64,000 nucleotides of DNA from Gammaproteobacteria bacterium (GCA_026706385.1 JAPOYV010000094.1:79161-143160); one strand, 5' to 3'; positions 54,031 through 63,189 are shown, numbered from the stretch's first letter. Numbers and translations are program-made. The notes: generated by a model from the sequence alone, not told the origin.

Positions 54031-54879
54031 ATGAACGCCCCAAAACCGGCGACCACGAAGCGGTCGCGTCCCGCACTCGCCCTGGCGGTGGTCTGCCTTT
54101 GCGCCGGCGCATTTGCCGACCAGGAGCCCGAGTTGATTCCGTTCTGGGACGCGAGTGACGAGACCAATAGCGCGATGATCGATCACGCTCCGTGGCAGGC
54201 GTTGCTGGCGACCTATCTGGCACCCCATCCATCCGGGGTCAACCGTTTCGACTACGCCGCGTTGAAGGCGGACGCGGACGACCTAGCCCGCCTGAACACC
54301 TATCTCGACGTCTTGCAGGCCTTGGATCCGCGAACCTATGCACGCGGCGAGCAGCGAGCGTACTGGATCAACTTCTACAACGCGCTCACCGTCAAGGTCG
54401 TCACCGACGCCTACCCGGTCGACACGATCAAAAGCATTCACGAGAGTTGGATCCCCTTGGTCGGCCCTTGGGGCGATGTGCATGCGCGGGTTGCCGGTCA
54501 GGATCTGACGCTCGACAACATCGAACACGGCATCCTGCGGCCTATCTGGCCGGACGGGCGCATTCACTACGCCGTCAACTGCGCGAGCATCGGCTGTCCC
54601 AACCTGGCAACCCAGGTGTACACCGCCGCGAACATGGAAAGGCTGCTCGAAGCCGGTGCCCGGGAGTACGTCAACCATCCGCGGGGCGTGGACATCGTCG
54701 ACGAGGACTTCATGGTGATCTCGAGCATCTACGACTGGTGGATCCTCGACTTCGGCAACTCCGAGGAAGGCGTCCTCGAGCATCTGGTCCAGTACGCTGA
54801 CGACGAGTTGGCGGCGAAGCTCAGGGACTTCGCCGGCGCGATCGACTACGACTACGACTGGGACCTCAACCAGCCCTAA
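54031..54879 (+). CDS. DUF547 domain exported protein
   Basis: The 282-residue protein has a signal peptide (ALALAVVCLCAGAFA) and a DUF547 domain: AYWINFYNALTVKVV near 110, TLDNIEHGILRPIW near 155, HYAVNCASIGCPNLATQVYTA near 175 and EDFMVISSIYDWW near 230. Function unknown; a conserved His/Cys set suggests a hydrolase or transferase. DUF547 genes are often next to the VTT/reductase fusion that follows here in convergent orientation, 4 bases away. Confidence 0.9.
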   Translation: MNAPKPATTKRSRPALALAVVCLCAGAFADQEPELIPFWDASDETNSAMIDHAPWQALLATYLAPHPSGVNRFDYAALKADADDLARLNTYLDVLQALDPRTYARGEQRAYWINFYNALTVKVVTDAYPVDTIKSIHESWIPLVGPWGDVHARVAGQDLTLDNIEHGILRPIWPDGRIHYAVNCASIGCPNLATQVYTAANMERLLEAGAREYVNHPRGVDIVDEDFMVISSIYDWWILDFGNSEEGVLEHLVQYADDELAAKLRDFAGAIDYDYDWDLNQP

Positions 54880-54883
54880 CGGA

Positions 54884-57070
54884 TCAACCGTCGACTGCGC
54901 CCGCCGCAGCAATCTGCTGATCCCCTCGACCGCGCCCGCGGCGCAATCGATGGAAGCGCCCGACCCAGGCGAGCAGATCTTCCGGCGCATGTTTCTTGCG
55001 CCACGTGCTGGCCGCGAACTTGTTGGCTTCGGTCAGCGTAGGGTAGATGTGGATCGTGCCCATCAGGGCCTTCAAGCCCTTGCCCCATTTCATGGCCGAG
55101 ATGAACTCGGCCAAGAGGTCGCCGGCGTGGTGGCCGACGATCGTCGCGCCGAGGATGCGATCCTTGCCCGGGGGCGTCAGGACCTTGATGAATCCACGTC
55201 CCTCCTCGTCCGCCAGCGCGCGGTCGAGCTCCTCGAGTTCGTAGTGCGTGACTTCGACATCGATGCCGCGTCGTGCCGCTTCCTGCTCGTTCAAGCCGAC
55301 TCGACCGACTTCCGGGTCGGTGAACGTCGTCCAGGGAATGACCGAATAGTCCGCCTTGAACTTCTTGAAGGGGCTGAACAGCGGGTTTACTGACGCGTAC
55401 CAGGCTTCGTGGGAGGCGGTGTGGGTGAACTGGTAGGGTCCGATGGCATCGCCGCAAGCGTAGATCGTGGGCACGCTCGTGCGCAGGTATTCGTCGACTT
55501 CGACGTCGCCCCTTTCACCGATGGCAACGCCGATGTCTTCGAGACCGAGGCCCTCCGTGTTCGGCCGCCGGCCGACGGCGACCAGAACGGCGTCGAATGG
55601 CACGCGGACCTCCGTACCGTCCTCTTTCGCGCACACCAGGACGCGCTCGCGACCGTCTGATTCGACGCGCTCGGCACGGTGATTCGTCAACAGGCGAATC
55701 CCCTCCGCGACGAACTGCTGCTGCATCAAGTCGATCACGTCCGCGTCTTCACGCATCAACAGATGGGGCGCCTGTTCCACCATGGTCACGTCGGCGCCGA
55801 ATCGCCGGAACGCCTGGGCCAGTTCGCTGCCGATCGGCCCGCCGCCCAGCACCACGAACCGGGACGGCAACTCGCGGATCTCCCAGATGGTGTCCGACGT
55901 GTAGTAGCCGGCCTCCGCCAATCCCGGTATCGGCGGCACGAACGGCTCGCCGCCGGTGGCGATGACGATGTTCCGGGTCGTGATCTCGCGATCGTCGACG
56001 CGGACGCTGTACGGCGAGGTGATGCGCGCATCCCCCATGAGGCAGTTCACGCCGAGTTCGGTGTAGCGCTCCACGGAGTCGTGCGGCTCGATCTTCTTGA
56101 TGATGCGCTGCACCCGTTCCATGACCTCGGCGAAGTCGAACTCCACGGTGGCGTTCTTGAAGCCGAACTCGCTGGCACGCGCGGCGTAGGACAGCATCTT
56201 GGCCGAGCGCAGGAGGGACTTGCTCGGCACGCAGCCGGTGTTCAGGCAGTCGCCGCCCATTCGATTGCGCTCGATCAGGGTCACCTTGGCCTTCACGGTG
56301 GCGGCGATCAGCGCCGCGACGAGGCCCCCCGAACCCGCCCCGATGACGACCAGGTTGTTGTCGAAGCGCCGCGGCTTCTTGAACTTGCGCAGGGCCTTGC
56401 GCGCCTTGATGGCGTCGAGGATCTTCTTGGCGATCAGGGGCGCCAAGCCGAGTAGCGCGAAGGAGATCCACAGTGCCGGCGAGAGAATGTCGCCGATCGA
56501 CTCGATCTGTCCGAGCTCCGCACCAGCGTTCACATAGACCACCGTGCCGAAGAACATGCCAAGCTGGCTCACCCAATAGAATCGCCACACCGAAATCGGC
56601 GTCAGCGACATGCCTAGATTGATCACGAAGAACGGAATGGCCGGCACCAGTCGCAAGGCGAAGAGGTAGAACGCACCGTCCCTCTCGATGCCCCGGTCGA
56701 TCGTCGCCAGGTATTGCCCGAATCGTGCGCGCACGGCGTCACGGAACAGATAGCGGGCGATCGAGAACGCCATGGTGGCGCCGAGCGTGCTAGCGAAAGA
56801 CACCATGATCACACCTTGGACGAGGCCGAACACGGCCCCGGCGATCAGGGTCAGCAAAGCAGCCCCCGGGAGCGATGTGCCAGTCACGAGCACGTAGATG
56901 AGAAAGAACGCGATGGCCGTGGTCCACGGGTTCGCCGCCTGGTACGCAACGATGGCTTCCCGCTGCGCGGCAAAGAACTCGAGCGACAGGAACCGTTGCA
57001 GATCGAAGACGAAGAACAGCGCGATCAGCGCGGCCAATGCGATGAGCAGGATGATTCGGCTTGGTTTCAT
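54884..57070 (-). CDS. VTT (TVP38/TMEM64) membrane domain fused to mercuric reductase-like flavoprotein
   Basis: The 728-residue protein has about five N-terminal helices with the VTT signature (YVLVTGTSLPGAALLTLIAGAVFG near 60; RLVPAIPFFVINLG near 140), followed from about residue 235 by a pyridine nucleotide-disulfide oxidoreductase: VVIGAGSGGLVAA, redox CLNTGCVPSK near 280, VLGGGPIGSELA near 405 and YACGDA near 530. The C-terminal dimerisation domain carries a HIYPTLTEA stretch near 680. This fusion recurs in many proteobacteria. A transport or membrane redox role is inferred, not shown. Confidence 0.92.
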   Translation of the reverse strand: MKPSRIILLIALAALIALFFVFDLQRFLSLEFFAAQREAIVAYQAANPWTTAIAFFLIYVLVTGTSLPGAALLTLIAGAVFGLVQGVIMVSFASTLGATMAFSIARYLFRDAVRARFGQYLATIDRGIERDGAFYLFALRLVPAIPFFVINLGMSLTPISVWRFYWVSQLGMFFGTVVYVNAGAELGQIESIGDILSPALWISFALLGLAPLIAKKILDAIKARKALRKFKKPRRFDNNLVVIGAGSGGLVAALIAATVKAKVTLIERNRMGGDCLNTGCVPSKSLLRSAKMLSYAARASEFGFKNATVEFDFAEVMERVQRIIKKIEPHDSVERYTELGVNCLMGDARITSPYSVRVDDREITTRNIVIATGGEPFVPPIPGLAEAGYYTSDTIWEIRELPSRFVVLGGGPIGSELAQAFRRFGADVTMVEQAPHLLMREDADVIDLMQQQFVAEGIRLLTNHRAERVESDGRERVLVCAKEDGTEVRVPFDAVLVAVGRRPNTEGLGLEDIGVAIGERGDVEVDEYLRTSVPTIYACGDAIGPYQFTHTASHEAWYASVNPLFSPFKKFKADYSVIPWTTFTDPEVGRVGLNEQEAARRGIDVEVTHYELEELDRALADEEGRGFIKVLTPPGKDRILGATIVGHHAGDLLAEFISAMKWGKGLKALMGTIHIYPTLTEANKFAASTWRKKHAPEDLLAWVGRFHRLRRGRGRGDQQIAAAGAVDG

Positions 57071-57209
57071 GTCGGCATGACTCCAGGCGTATCGGGGCGC
57101 AGCATCACCGGGAAGACAACGTCCGGCAAACCGGGCGGCTGCCTCTTGTCGAAGCTAGCCGGGTCGCCGAGCGGCGACGCCGCGCCTTATCCGCCGTGAT
57201 CGCGGCGGT

Positions 57210-58070
57210 CTAACGCCCAAAGTTGTAGGTGAAGGTACCGCTCACCGCATCGAAGTCCGCCGTGTTGCGCCCATCCACGACGTCGAAGAAGCGCAAGCCC
57301 ACGCTGAACCGGTCGAACGACAGCGTGCCGCCCAGGGAGATTCGGTTGACGTCTTCGCCGACGAAAGGAAGCACGAAACGGGTGAACCCGGGACCGTGGA
57401 TGTCCTGGTCGCCGGCCGAATCCTGGATGTGGTAGTTCGCGCTCAGCACGAGATGCTGGCCTGCGATGAGGTGGGCATCGAAGTTCATGAAGGTTTCTTG
57501 GGGCACGTCGCTGGTCCGGTTGCGCGTGCCGACTTCCGCCGACAAGGCCAGCCGATCAGCGAACACTTTGCCGATGATTCCAGACAGCTCCACGCCGTCG
57601 GCGCCTTCGCCGATCGCCGTTGGCCAATAGGTTTCGTAGTCGCCCGCGAGAATCAGGCCGAAGCGCACCGCCATGCTCGGTCCTTCGCTCAGCACCTCGT
57701 CCGCGAAACGCCAGGTGATACCGAGGCCGAGGTCGGTTCGTCCATCGAGCGTCGGGTGGGGTGCGGGGTTGGCCTTGTTCGACGCCTCGGACATGCCCAC
57801 TTGGGCGTCCACGGCCCACGCATCCGCCAGCCCGTAGGTCGCGCTGATGAACGTGGTCGTTTGCTCCAGTCCGGGCGGAAACGGCGTATGTGCCATCTGG
57901 CCGTCCACGATATGCCAGAAGTCGTCCGCGGACTGCGAGACGTAGGAAGCGGTCACGGACCCGGCACCGGGTGCCGGGAGCCAGACGGTGCCGTTCGCGT
58001 AGACACCCGTCGCCGAAGCTGCGAGCAGGGCGACCGCGAGCGAAGTGCAATGCCTCTTGCCGAATTTCAT
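57210..58070 (-). CDS. Outer membrane beta-barrel protein of unknown function
   Basis: The 286-residue protein has a signal peptide (SLAVALLAASATGVYA) and alternating polar/hydrophobic strands ending in an aromatic-rich C-terminal strand (AVSGTFTYNFGR). It looks like a small outer-membrane barrel of the transporter-like class. ATG at 58070 follows GGGAG. The 113-residue exported protein gene lies 23 bases upstream on the same strand and the halogenase-like gene is divergent beyond it. Confidence 0.75.
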   Translation of the reverse strand: MKFGKRHCTSLAVALLAASATGVYANGTVWLPAPGAGSVTASYVSQSADDFWHIVDGQMAHTPFPPGLEQTTTFISATYGLADAWAVDAQVGMSEASNKANPAPHPTLDGRTDLGLGITWRFADEVLSEGPSMAVRFGLILAGDYETYWPTAIGEGADGVELSGIIGKVFADRLALSAEVGTRNRTSDVPQETFMNFDAHLIAGQHLVLSANYHIQDSAGDQDIHGPGFTRFVLPFVGEDVNRISLGGTLSFDRFSVGLRFFDVVDGRNTADFDAVSGTFTYNFGR

Positions 58071-58093
58071 CGTTTTTCTCCCTGTGAGGTTTC

Positions 58094-58435
58094 TTAGAGC
58101 TTGTAGCGCCGCGTGAGGTAGTAGTGGACCACCTCCTGCTCGTCGCGTTCGAGCCGCTGGATGTGCTGATCGTCCGGCGTGCCCGGCTTGTTCGCCTCGT
58201 CGCGAGCCTCCAAGCTCATTTTCAGGCTGAGTGCCCGGTCGCGATTCAACGCACCCTTCTGGATCGGGCACGATGCGCAGACGAGCTTCTGGAACGTCAG
58301 CGCCTTGCCTTGCATATAGGCATCGCGTGGATTGATCGCGCCGCCGGCCTTGATCGAGCCGGAGGCCAGTGCGGACGTTTGCAGTAGCGCTCCCGCCAAC
58401 ACGGCGGCAGCCCACGGGCCGACTTGGAAGCTCAT
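58094..58435 (-). CDS. Small exported CxxC protein
   Basis: The 113-residue protein has a signal peptide (AAAVLAGALLQTSALA), then a domain with FQKLVCASCPIQ (Cys pair in CxxC, no His after it, so not a normal heme site) and a C-terminal helical stretch rich in Arg and Glu ending VVHYYLTRRYKL. The architecture is like a c-type cytochrome that lost the heme His, but no family can be named. ATG at 58435 follows GGGAGAG. It is likely cotranscribed with the barrel protein gene. Confidence 0.72.
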   Translation of the reverse strand: MSFQVGPWAAAVLAGALLQTSALASGSIKAGGAINPRDAYMQGKALTFQKLVCASCPIQKGALNRDRALSLKMSLEARDEANKPGTPDDQHIQRLERDEQEVVHYYLTRRYKL

Positions 58436-58456
58436 TTTTTCTCTCCCTTGCTGTTC

Positions 58457-58499
58457 GGAACTCGCTTGTCCTGCGACCACGCTCCCGCATCGGAGTTCC
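58457..58499. repeat. Inverted repeat in divergent promoter region
   Basis: Perfect 7-bp arms GGAACTC (58457-58463) and GAGTTCC (58493-58499) lie 29 bases apart in the 145-base region between the divergent CxxC-protein and halogenase-like genes. It may be a regulator binding site; arm spacing is large, so a loop or dimer-of-dimers would be needed. Confidence 0.4.
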
Positions 58500-58580
58500 C
58501 TGTGCGAGCGGGGATTCGCAGCGTGGCGTAGCATAACAACCACGCCCGCTTTTGGTGCATCCCGTTTACCCCTTTCGAGC

Positions 58581-60158
58581 ATGACCAGCCAAGAGGATTC
58601 GGAGCGCGACGTTGTCGTCATCGGCGGCGGACCGGCCGGCAGCACGGCAGCCACCTTGCTGGCCCGAGCCGGGTACGGCGTGACACTCTTCGAGCGAGCG
58701 CACTTTCCACGAGCCCACGTGGGCGAGTCCCTGCTCCCGGCGACCTTGGCGGTCCTGGACGACATCGGCGTCCTGCCCGCCATCGAGCGCGAGGGATTCG
58801 TCAAGAAGTGGGGCGCCACGATGTGCTGGGGGCGGGACTCGGAACCCTGGAGCTGGTACTTCAAGGAGACCAACCGACGGTTTCCCCACGCCTATCAAGT
58901 CTGGCGGCCCCGCTTCGACCAGATCCTGCTCGACCACAGCAAGAACAGCGGCGCGGACGTACGGGAAGGCGTTGCCGTAGCGGATGTCGAGTTCTCGGAC
59001 GATCAACCGAACGTGGTGCTGGCGGACGGAACCCGGGTGGCGGCCAAGATGGTCGTCGACGCGAGCGGCCAGTCGTCGCTGCTCGCGCGCAAGCTTGGCC
59101 TCAAAGTCTGGGACGAGGCGTTCAGGAACCTCGCGGTATATGCCTACTTCGCGGATTGTCCCCACCTGCCACCGCCTGACGACGGCAACATACTGATCGA
59201 GTCGTGCCGCGACGGCTGGCTGTGGAAGATCCCGCTGGCCCAGGGGCTGTCGAGCATCGGCGCCGTGGTGGATCGCGACCACGGCGTCCGGGCGATTCGA
59301 AGGGCCGGCCGAAGCGGGCTCCTGGCGGAGCAGATTTCCGGCTCCAACCGCATCGCCGCCTTGGTGGGTGCGCGAGAGCCGAACACGGAACCGGTCGCCG
59401 TGCGCGATTGGTCCTACGCCGCGAGCCGGATGACCGGACCGGGGTACGTGCTACTCGGAGACGCCGCCTGCTTCGTGGATCCGCTGTTCTCCACGGGCGT
59501 GCACCTGGCGATCAGCGCCGCACACATCGGCGCGGCCTACGTGGTCTCGGCGCTTGCCGACCCAGCCATCGCTACCGATGCGGCTGACGCCTTCGAGCGG
59601 CTCTACCGCACGCAATACGAACACTTCCATGAGCTGGCCCGGCTGTTCTACGCTGGCAACCGCAGCGTCGACTCCTACTTCTGGGAGGCGCGGCGACTCA
59701 CGGGCGCGAACACGCCACCCCGAGAAGCCTTCGTCCGAGCCGTCTCCGGCCAGGCGGCTGCCGGCTACGAACGATCCGTGCTCAGTCGGGGCGCATTGCC
59801 CAACGCGTTTGCCGAAATCGCCGAGGCCGTCAGGCCGATCGACGTCTCCGCCGATGTCGCAGACCTGCGGCCTGCGCTCGCCCCCGGACTCGAACTCGTG
59901 CAGACGGCCGTGCTCGGCGACGGCCGATTCGAACGCGGCTACGCGGTGCGCGGCGAGTACCGCGTGGACCTGCCGGTGAGCCCGCTGGTAGCCCATTTGG
60001 TCGACCGTGTGGGCAGCAGCGGCGGTCGGCGAAGCATCGGCGAGTTGTCCGAGGCCATCGTCGAGGCGCACGGCTTGCCGGGGCCCCAGGCAATCCTCGC
60101 CCTGCTGGAGGCTGCGCGACTGCTTGTTCGCGACCGCGTTTTCGTCGTCGCGCGGTAG
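58581..60158 (+). CDS. Flavin-dependent halogenase-like oxidoreductase
   Basis: The 525-residue FAD protein has GGGPAG at residues 15-20, HVGESLLPATL near 47, a Lys pair in GFVKKWGATM at 75-76, WxWxIP as Trp213-Leu-Trp215-Lys-Ile-Pro218, and DAACFVDPLFSTGVHLA near 295. WxWxIP is the marker of flavin-dependent halogenases, which use FADH2, oxygen and halide to halogenate aromatic substrates. Typical halogenases need a flavin reductase, and none is adjacent. The C-terminal 120 residues are unlike those of known tryptophan halogenases. ATG at 58581 is used. Confidence 0.85.
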   Translation: MTSQEDSERDVVVIGGGPAGSTAATLLARAGYGVTLFERAHFPRAHVGESLLPATLAVLDDIGVLPAIEREGFVKKWGATMCWGRDSEPWSWYFKETNRRFPHAYQVWRPRFDQILLDHSKNSGADVREGVAVADVEFSDDQPNVVLADGTRVAAKMVVDASGQSSLLARKLGLKVWDEAFRNLAVYAYFADCPHLPPPDDGNILIESCRDGWLWKIPLAQGLSSIGAVVDRDHGVRAIRRAGRSGLLAEQISGSNRIAALVGAREPNTEPVAVRDWSYAASRMTGPGYVLLGDAACFVDPLFSTGVHLAISAAHIGAAYVVSALADPAIATDAADAFERLYRTQYEHFHELARLFYAGNRSVDSYFWEARRLTGANTPPREAFVRAVSGQAAAGYERSVLSRGALPNAFAEIAEAVRPIDVSADVADLRPALAPGLELVQTAVLGDGRFERGYAVRGEYRVDLPVSPLVAHLVDRVGSSGGRRSIGELSEAIVEAHGLPGPQAILALLEAARLLVRDRVFVVAR

Positions 60159-60205
60159 TCTCCGGTTGCCGTCCGCCCGGCTGCCACAGCGGTGGTCTGC
60201 GAAGG

Positions 60206-60451
60206 TCAGCTACCCGGCACCTCGGCCGGATCCACCAGCCCGATGCGCCGCCAGCCCTTCGACAGCAGCCACGTCCGCGGCGCCGCAACCTCCGGCTCCC
60301 GGTCCGTGTCCGCGTACCGGCCCGGCGGCGGACCCCGCCCCCTCCAGCCGTCGAACCACAGCCCCGAACTCGCGCCGTCCAGGACCACCGGCGGAACCCG
60401 ACGACGACGCTGACGGTAGTGCTTGCGCGCGTTCAGTCGCCCGGCGATCTG
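60206..60451 (-). pseudogene. Decayed gene fragment (81 codons) before the integrase
   Basis: On the reverse strand the frame between a TGA at 60452-60454 and the stop TGA at 60206-60208 encodes QIAGRLNARKHYRQRRRR, then LDGASSGLWFDGWRGRG and APRTWLLSKGWRRIGLVDPAEVPGS. Third codon positions are almost all G or C, as in true genes here, yet there is no start codon with a ribosome site. In-frame coding-like sequence (FDTVECRRVQNDA) continues past the upstream TGA, which sits where TGG would read Trp. It is therefore probably a small gene with a nonsense mutation. Confidence 0.35.
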
Positions 60452-60535
60452 TCATGCGTCGTTCTGCACCCGCCTGCACTCGACGGTATCGAACTAAATA
60501 GCGTATTATGATGACGATAACGACGTATTCATGCG

Positions 60536-60554
60536 TGTAAGGCGGTGCCTTACA
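60536..60554. repeat. Perfect 19-base palindrome upstream of the integrase
   Basis: TGTAAGGC, loop GGT, GCCTTACA at 60536-60554, 97 bases before the integrase start. The arms are 8 bp and perfect. It may be an operator, an element of the attachment region, or a REP-like hairpin. The surrounding 60480-60640 stretch is poorer in GC than its surroundings, and I see no tRNA in it. Confidence 0.55.
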
Positions 60555-60650
60555 GTTTCATCCTGTGCCAACGGATGCCGGACATTTTTGTGGGACTTGT
60601 TGTAGTTGACTCGCGACTGGTGTAGCCTTGCGTCTACTCTCCCGGAACGG

Positions 60651-61835
60651 ATGCCGCGCATGCCCAGGCTCAAGCGCAACGCCCTCTCCGCCCGCATGGT
60701 GCGCCATGCCCGACCCGGAAGCCACGTGGACGGCAACGGGCTCATGCTGCGCGTCCGCGCGGGCGGCGCGCGGTCCTGGGTCCAGCGCCTCATGGTCCAC
60801 GGACGCCGCGTCGACATCGGGCTCGGCAGCGCCGACCTCGTGCCCCTCGCCGAGGCGCGTCGCGTCGCGGCCGACAACCGCGCCGTGGCGCGCACCGGCG
60901 GGGATCCGCGGCGGGCGCGCACGGTCACCTTCGCCGAGGCCGAGCAGCCGGCCAGGGCGGAGAAGGCGGAGACCTGGCGGGACGGGTCGAGGTCGCTGCG
61001 CGACTGGAACGCCTCCATGGCCGCCTACGTGCTCCCGAAGCTTGGACGCATGCACGTGGGCGCGGTCGCCAGCGCCGACGTCAAGCGCGTGCTGCGGCCG
61101 CTGGCGCTCGCCGGCAAGCACGCCACCGCGCGCATGGTGGCCGGGCGGATCGCCGCGGTGCTGGAGTGGGCGGAGGTTGAGAACCTGCGCGAGCCGGCGG
61201 GCAGCGGACGGGCGGCGGTCGAGACGGTGATGCGCTCCCTGCCGAAGGCCGCGGAGGTGCGCCACCACCGGGCCCTGCACTTCTCGGACGTGGCGTCGGC
61301 CCTGGACCGGGTTGACGGCCATCCGCGGATCGGGAGGATGGTGCAGTTGGCGATCCGCTTCGGCGTGCTGACGGCAGCGCGGCAGGCCGAAGTGCGCCGC
61401 GCGTCATGGGACGAGTTCGACCTCGATGCGGCCGTGTGGACCGTTCCTGCGGCGCACATGAAGCGCGGCCGCGCGCACCGCGTACCGCTGTCGACGGGGG
61501 CGCTGGCGGCGCTGGACGCGGCGCGGCGGCTGACGGACGGCAGCGGCCTGGCGTTCCCGGGCCCCGGCGGCGGCGAACTCGGGAAGTCGACGGTGGCGAA
61601 GGCGCTGGCGCGTGCGGAGGTGGGCGCGACGGCGCACGGCTTCCGTTCGAGCTTCAAGGACTGGGCGCGCCACGAGGGGGTGGACGAGCTGCTCTCGGAG
61701 TTCGCGCTGGCCCACGTCGAGGGCTCGAGGACGGTGGCCGCCTACGCGCGCGACGACCAGTTGGAGAGGCGACGTCCGGTGATGCAGGCGTGGTGCGAGT
61801 TCGTGTCGCGATGCCGTGATGGCAGGCGAGCATGA
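60651..61835 (+). CDS. P4-type integrase (DUF4102 arm-binding plus tyrosine recombinase)
   Basis: The 394-residue protein starts with a DUF4102-like arm-binding domain (HVDGNGLMLRVRAGGARSWVQRL near 30), a core-binding domain, and a catalytic domain with Arg in FGVLTAARQAEVRRASW near 255, HGFRSSFKDWA near 340 (HxxR), His in LAHVEGSRTVAAYARDD near 360 and Tyr in the same segment. All catalytic residues are recognisable, so it is likely active. It probably mobilises an adjacent island; the other end is not in the window. Confidence 0.92.
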   Translation: MPRMPRLKRNALSARMVRHARPGSHVDGNGLMLRVRAGGARSWVQRLMVHGRRVDIGLGSADLVPLAEARRVAADNRAVARTGGDPRRARTVTFAEAEQPARAEKAETWRDGSRSLRDWNASMAAYVLPKLGRMHVGAVASADVKRVLRPLALAGKHATARMVAGRIAAVLEWAEVENLREPAGSGRAAVETVMRSLPKAAEVRHHRALHFSDVASALDRVDGHPRIGRMVQLAIRFGVLTAARQAEVRRASWDEFDLDAAVWTVPAAHMKRGRAHRVPLSTGALAALDAARRLTDGSGLAFPGPGGGELGKSTVAKALARAEVGATAHGFRSSFKDWARHEGVDELLSEFALAHVEGSRTVAAYARDDQLERRRPVMQAWCEFVSRCRDGRRA

Positions 61836-62401
61836 GTTGGCGGATGCACCGTCCGTCGCACCGCCGGTTCTTGGGTACGCCCGCTTTGTCGTGCATGCAC
61901 GAACATGGCTGACTGGTCAGTCAACTCAAGCTGAGGTTGGGGTTAACGACTACCTCAGGCCTCCGCGAGAGCATGCCGGGCGGCCACCACACCCCGTTCC
62001 GGTGCGTAGCGGGCCCGGCAGGGGCCGAGGACGGCGGTCCTGGTGTCGCGAACGAGGCATCTGGCGACTTTCGCGGACGCGAGCGCGCGTGGTCTTGCGG
62101 CCTCGGGACCGGAGTGCGGCGACGAGCAACTGGGATGCGGCGTCGCCCAACAGCCGGGGGCTCTGGTCGACGGCTTCCGAGATGTTGGGGGTCGGCGAGC
62201 AAACCCCGCGAGCTTGGGCAAGCGGTCGGCCAGATGCGTTGGGATGCTCCTTCACCACGATGTAGACCGTCTCGCTTACGAAACGCGGCCCATTCGGAGA
62301 GCGGCGGCAATCTGGTCGTTGGGGTGGTCGTTGGGCACATGTGCCTGAACCGGAACATTGCGTTAGGATTGCACGACCTCCGTCAGGGAACGACTCAACC
62401 C
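61836..62401. other. 566-base region without a supportable gene
   Basis: The stretch between the integrase stop and the next small gene has several long open frames on both strands, but none shows a recognisable family, a ribosome binding site or consistent composition. An imperfect palindrome TGACT-GGTC-AGTCA lies at 61910-61923. I read it as island DNA with decayed genes. Confidence 0.6.
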
Positions 62402-62689
62402 ATGGAAACAAAGGTGACGTGGCAGTCCGAGCAGGACTTTTTGCAGGCAGTTGCGCGGAAGAGAACCGAGCTAGTGGATGCCGAAGTTCGCCGGGAACAA
62501 CGAGAGCGGAACGTGCGCATCGAAGTTGGCAAGCGCTTAAACTGGATTCGTGGGGACTACGGCAAAGAAGAGATTGACGAGTACACGATATGCGCTTTGC
62601 AACTCCTAGCGCAGGAAGCCGAGAACAAGGGGCAGGAACACGAAAGGGATGTTCTGGTCAGGGTCATTGCAGTGCTGGAGAGCGAATAG
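62402..62689 (+). CDS. Small helical protein of unknown function
   Basis: The 95-residue protein is highly charged and helical (TELVDAEVRREQRERNVRIEVGKRLNW; ICALQLLAQEAENKGQEHERDVLVRVIAVLE) and is richer in Lys and Glu than the neighbours, with lower GC, which fits island DNA. CAGGGAACG lies about 9 bases before ATG 62402. No domain is recognised. The next gene starts 26 bases after its stop. Confidence 0.5.
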   Translation: METKVTWQSEQDFLQAVARKRTELVDAEVRREQRERNVRIEVGKRLNWIRGDYGKEEIDEYTICALQLLAQEAENKGQEHERDVLVRVIAVLESE

Positions 62690-62715
62690 CTGCCGACACA
62701 CCGCTTTCCGTGGAC

Positions 62716-63189
62716 ATGAAGGAATGGGCAGGCTGGGGCGCAGCAGCAATCGCTGTCGTGGGCGGTATCATGTATGTCGTCTACGAAGTCGGCCAGTTGA
62801 AGGGACGTCTGGACCTGCTGGACGTGGACGAACTGCGGCAACACGAGGCGCGCGTCCGCGAAATGCTTGCTACCTCGGAAAAGAGCTTGAAGAATGCACA
62901 GCGTCGGTGGTGCGACCTTACGTCCAAGCGGACTGAGGACGTGTGGTATCGGACGGATGCTTCGGAGATCGAGTTGTCGGTTCGTATTGCCGAGTCGTCC
63001 TACGGTCGCTGCCAAGTGGCAGTGGATATCGACACTGAAGTACCACCGGCTATTCTGGCGCAGAGCTGGACGGACGGGCGCAGATGCACTTTGCAGAGTG
63101 TGACCATTCCCGCCAACACTGGATATCGCGTCGACTACAGGGGGACGCTAGCCACGTGGTGGGAGCTTCGAGAGCAGTGCCCCGACTAG
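62716..63189 (+). CDS. Membrane-anchored protein with C-terminal beta-type domain
   Basis: The 157-residue protein has one N-terminal helix (GAAAIAVVGGIMYVVYEVG), a coiled-coil-like charged region to about residue 65, then a Cys-containing domain (RWCDLTSKRTEDVWYRT; GRCQVAVDID; GRRCTLQSVTIPANTGYRVDY) that looks like a beta-sandwich. Such C-terminal domains occur in phage or island tail-tip and receptor proteins, but the match is only general. ATG at 62716 or GTG at 62710. Confidence 0.55.
   Translation: MKEWAGWGAAAIAVVGGIMYVVYEVGQLKGRLDLLDVDELRQHEARVREMLATSEKSLKNAQRRWCDLTSKRTEDVWYRTDASEIELSVRIAESSYGRCQVAVDIDTEVPPAILAQSWTDGRRCTLQSVTIPANTGYRVDYRGTLATWWELREQCPD

Noticed and set aside
61910..61923. 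TGACT-GGTC-AGTCA dyad as a TetR-type operator
   Set aside because: Arms are only 5 bp, the centre is not symmetric and no regulator gene is adjacent.
61950..62411. Minus-strand frame as a gene
   Set aside because: Composition and translation are Arg/Pro-rich and unlike any family; no ribosome site.
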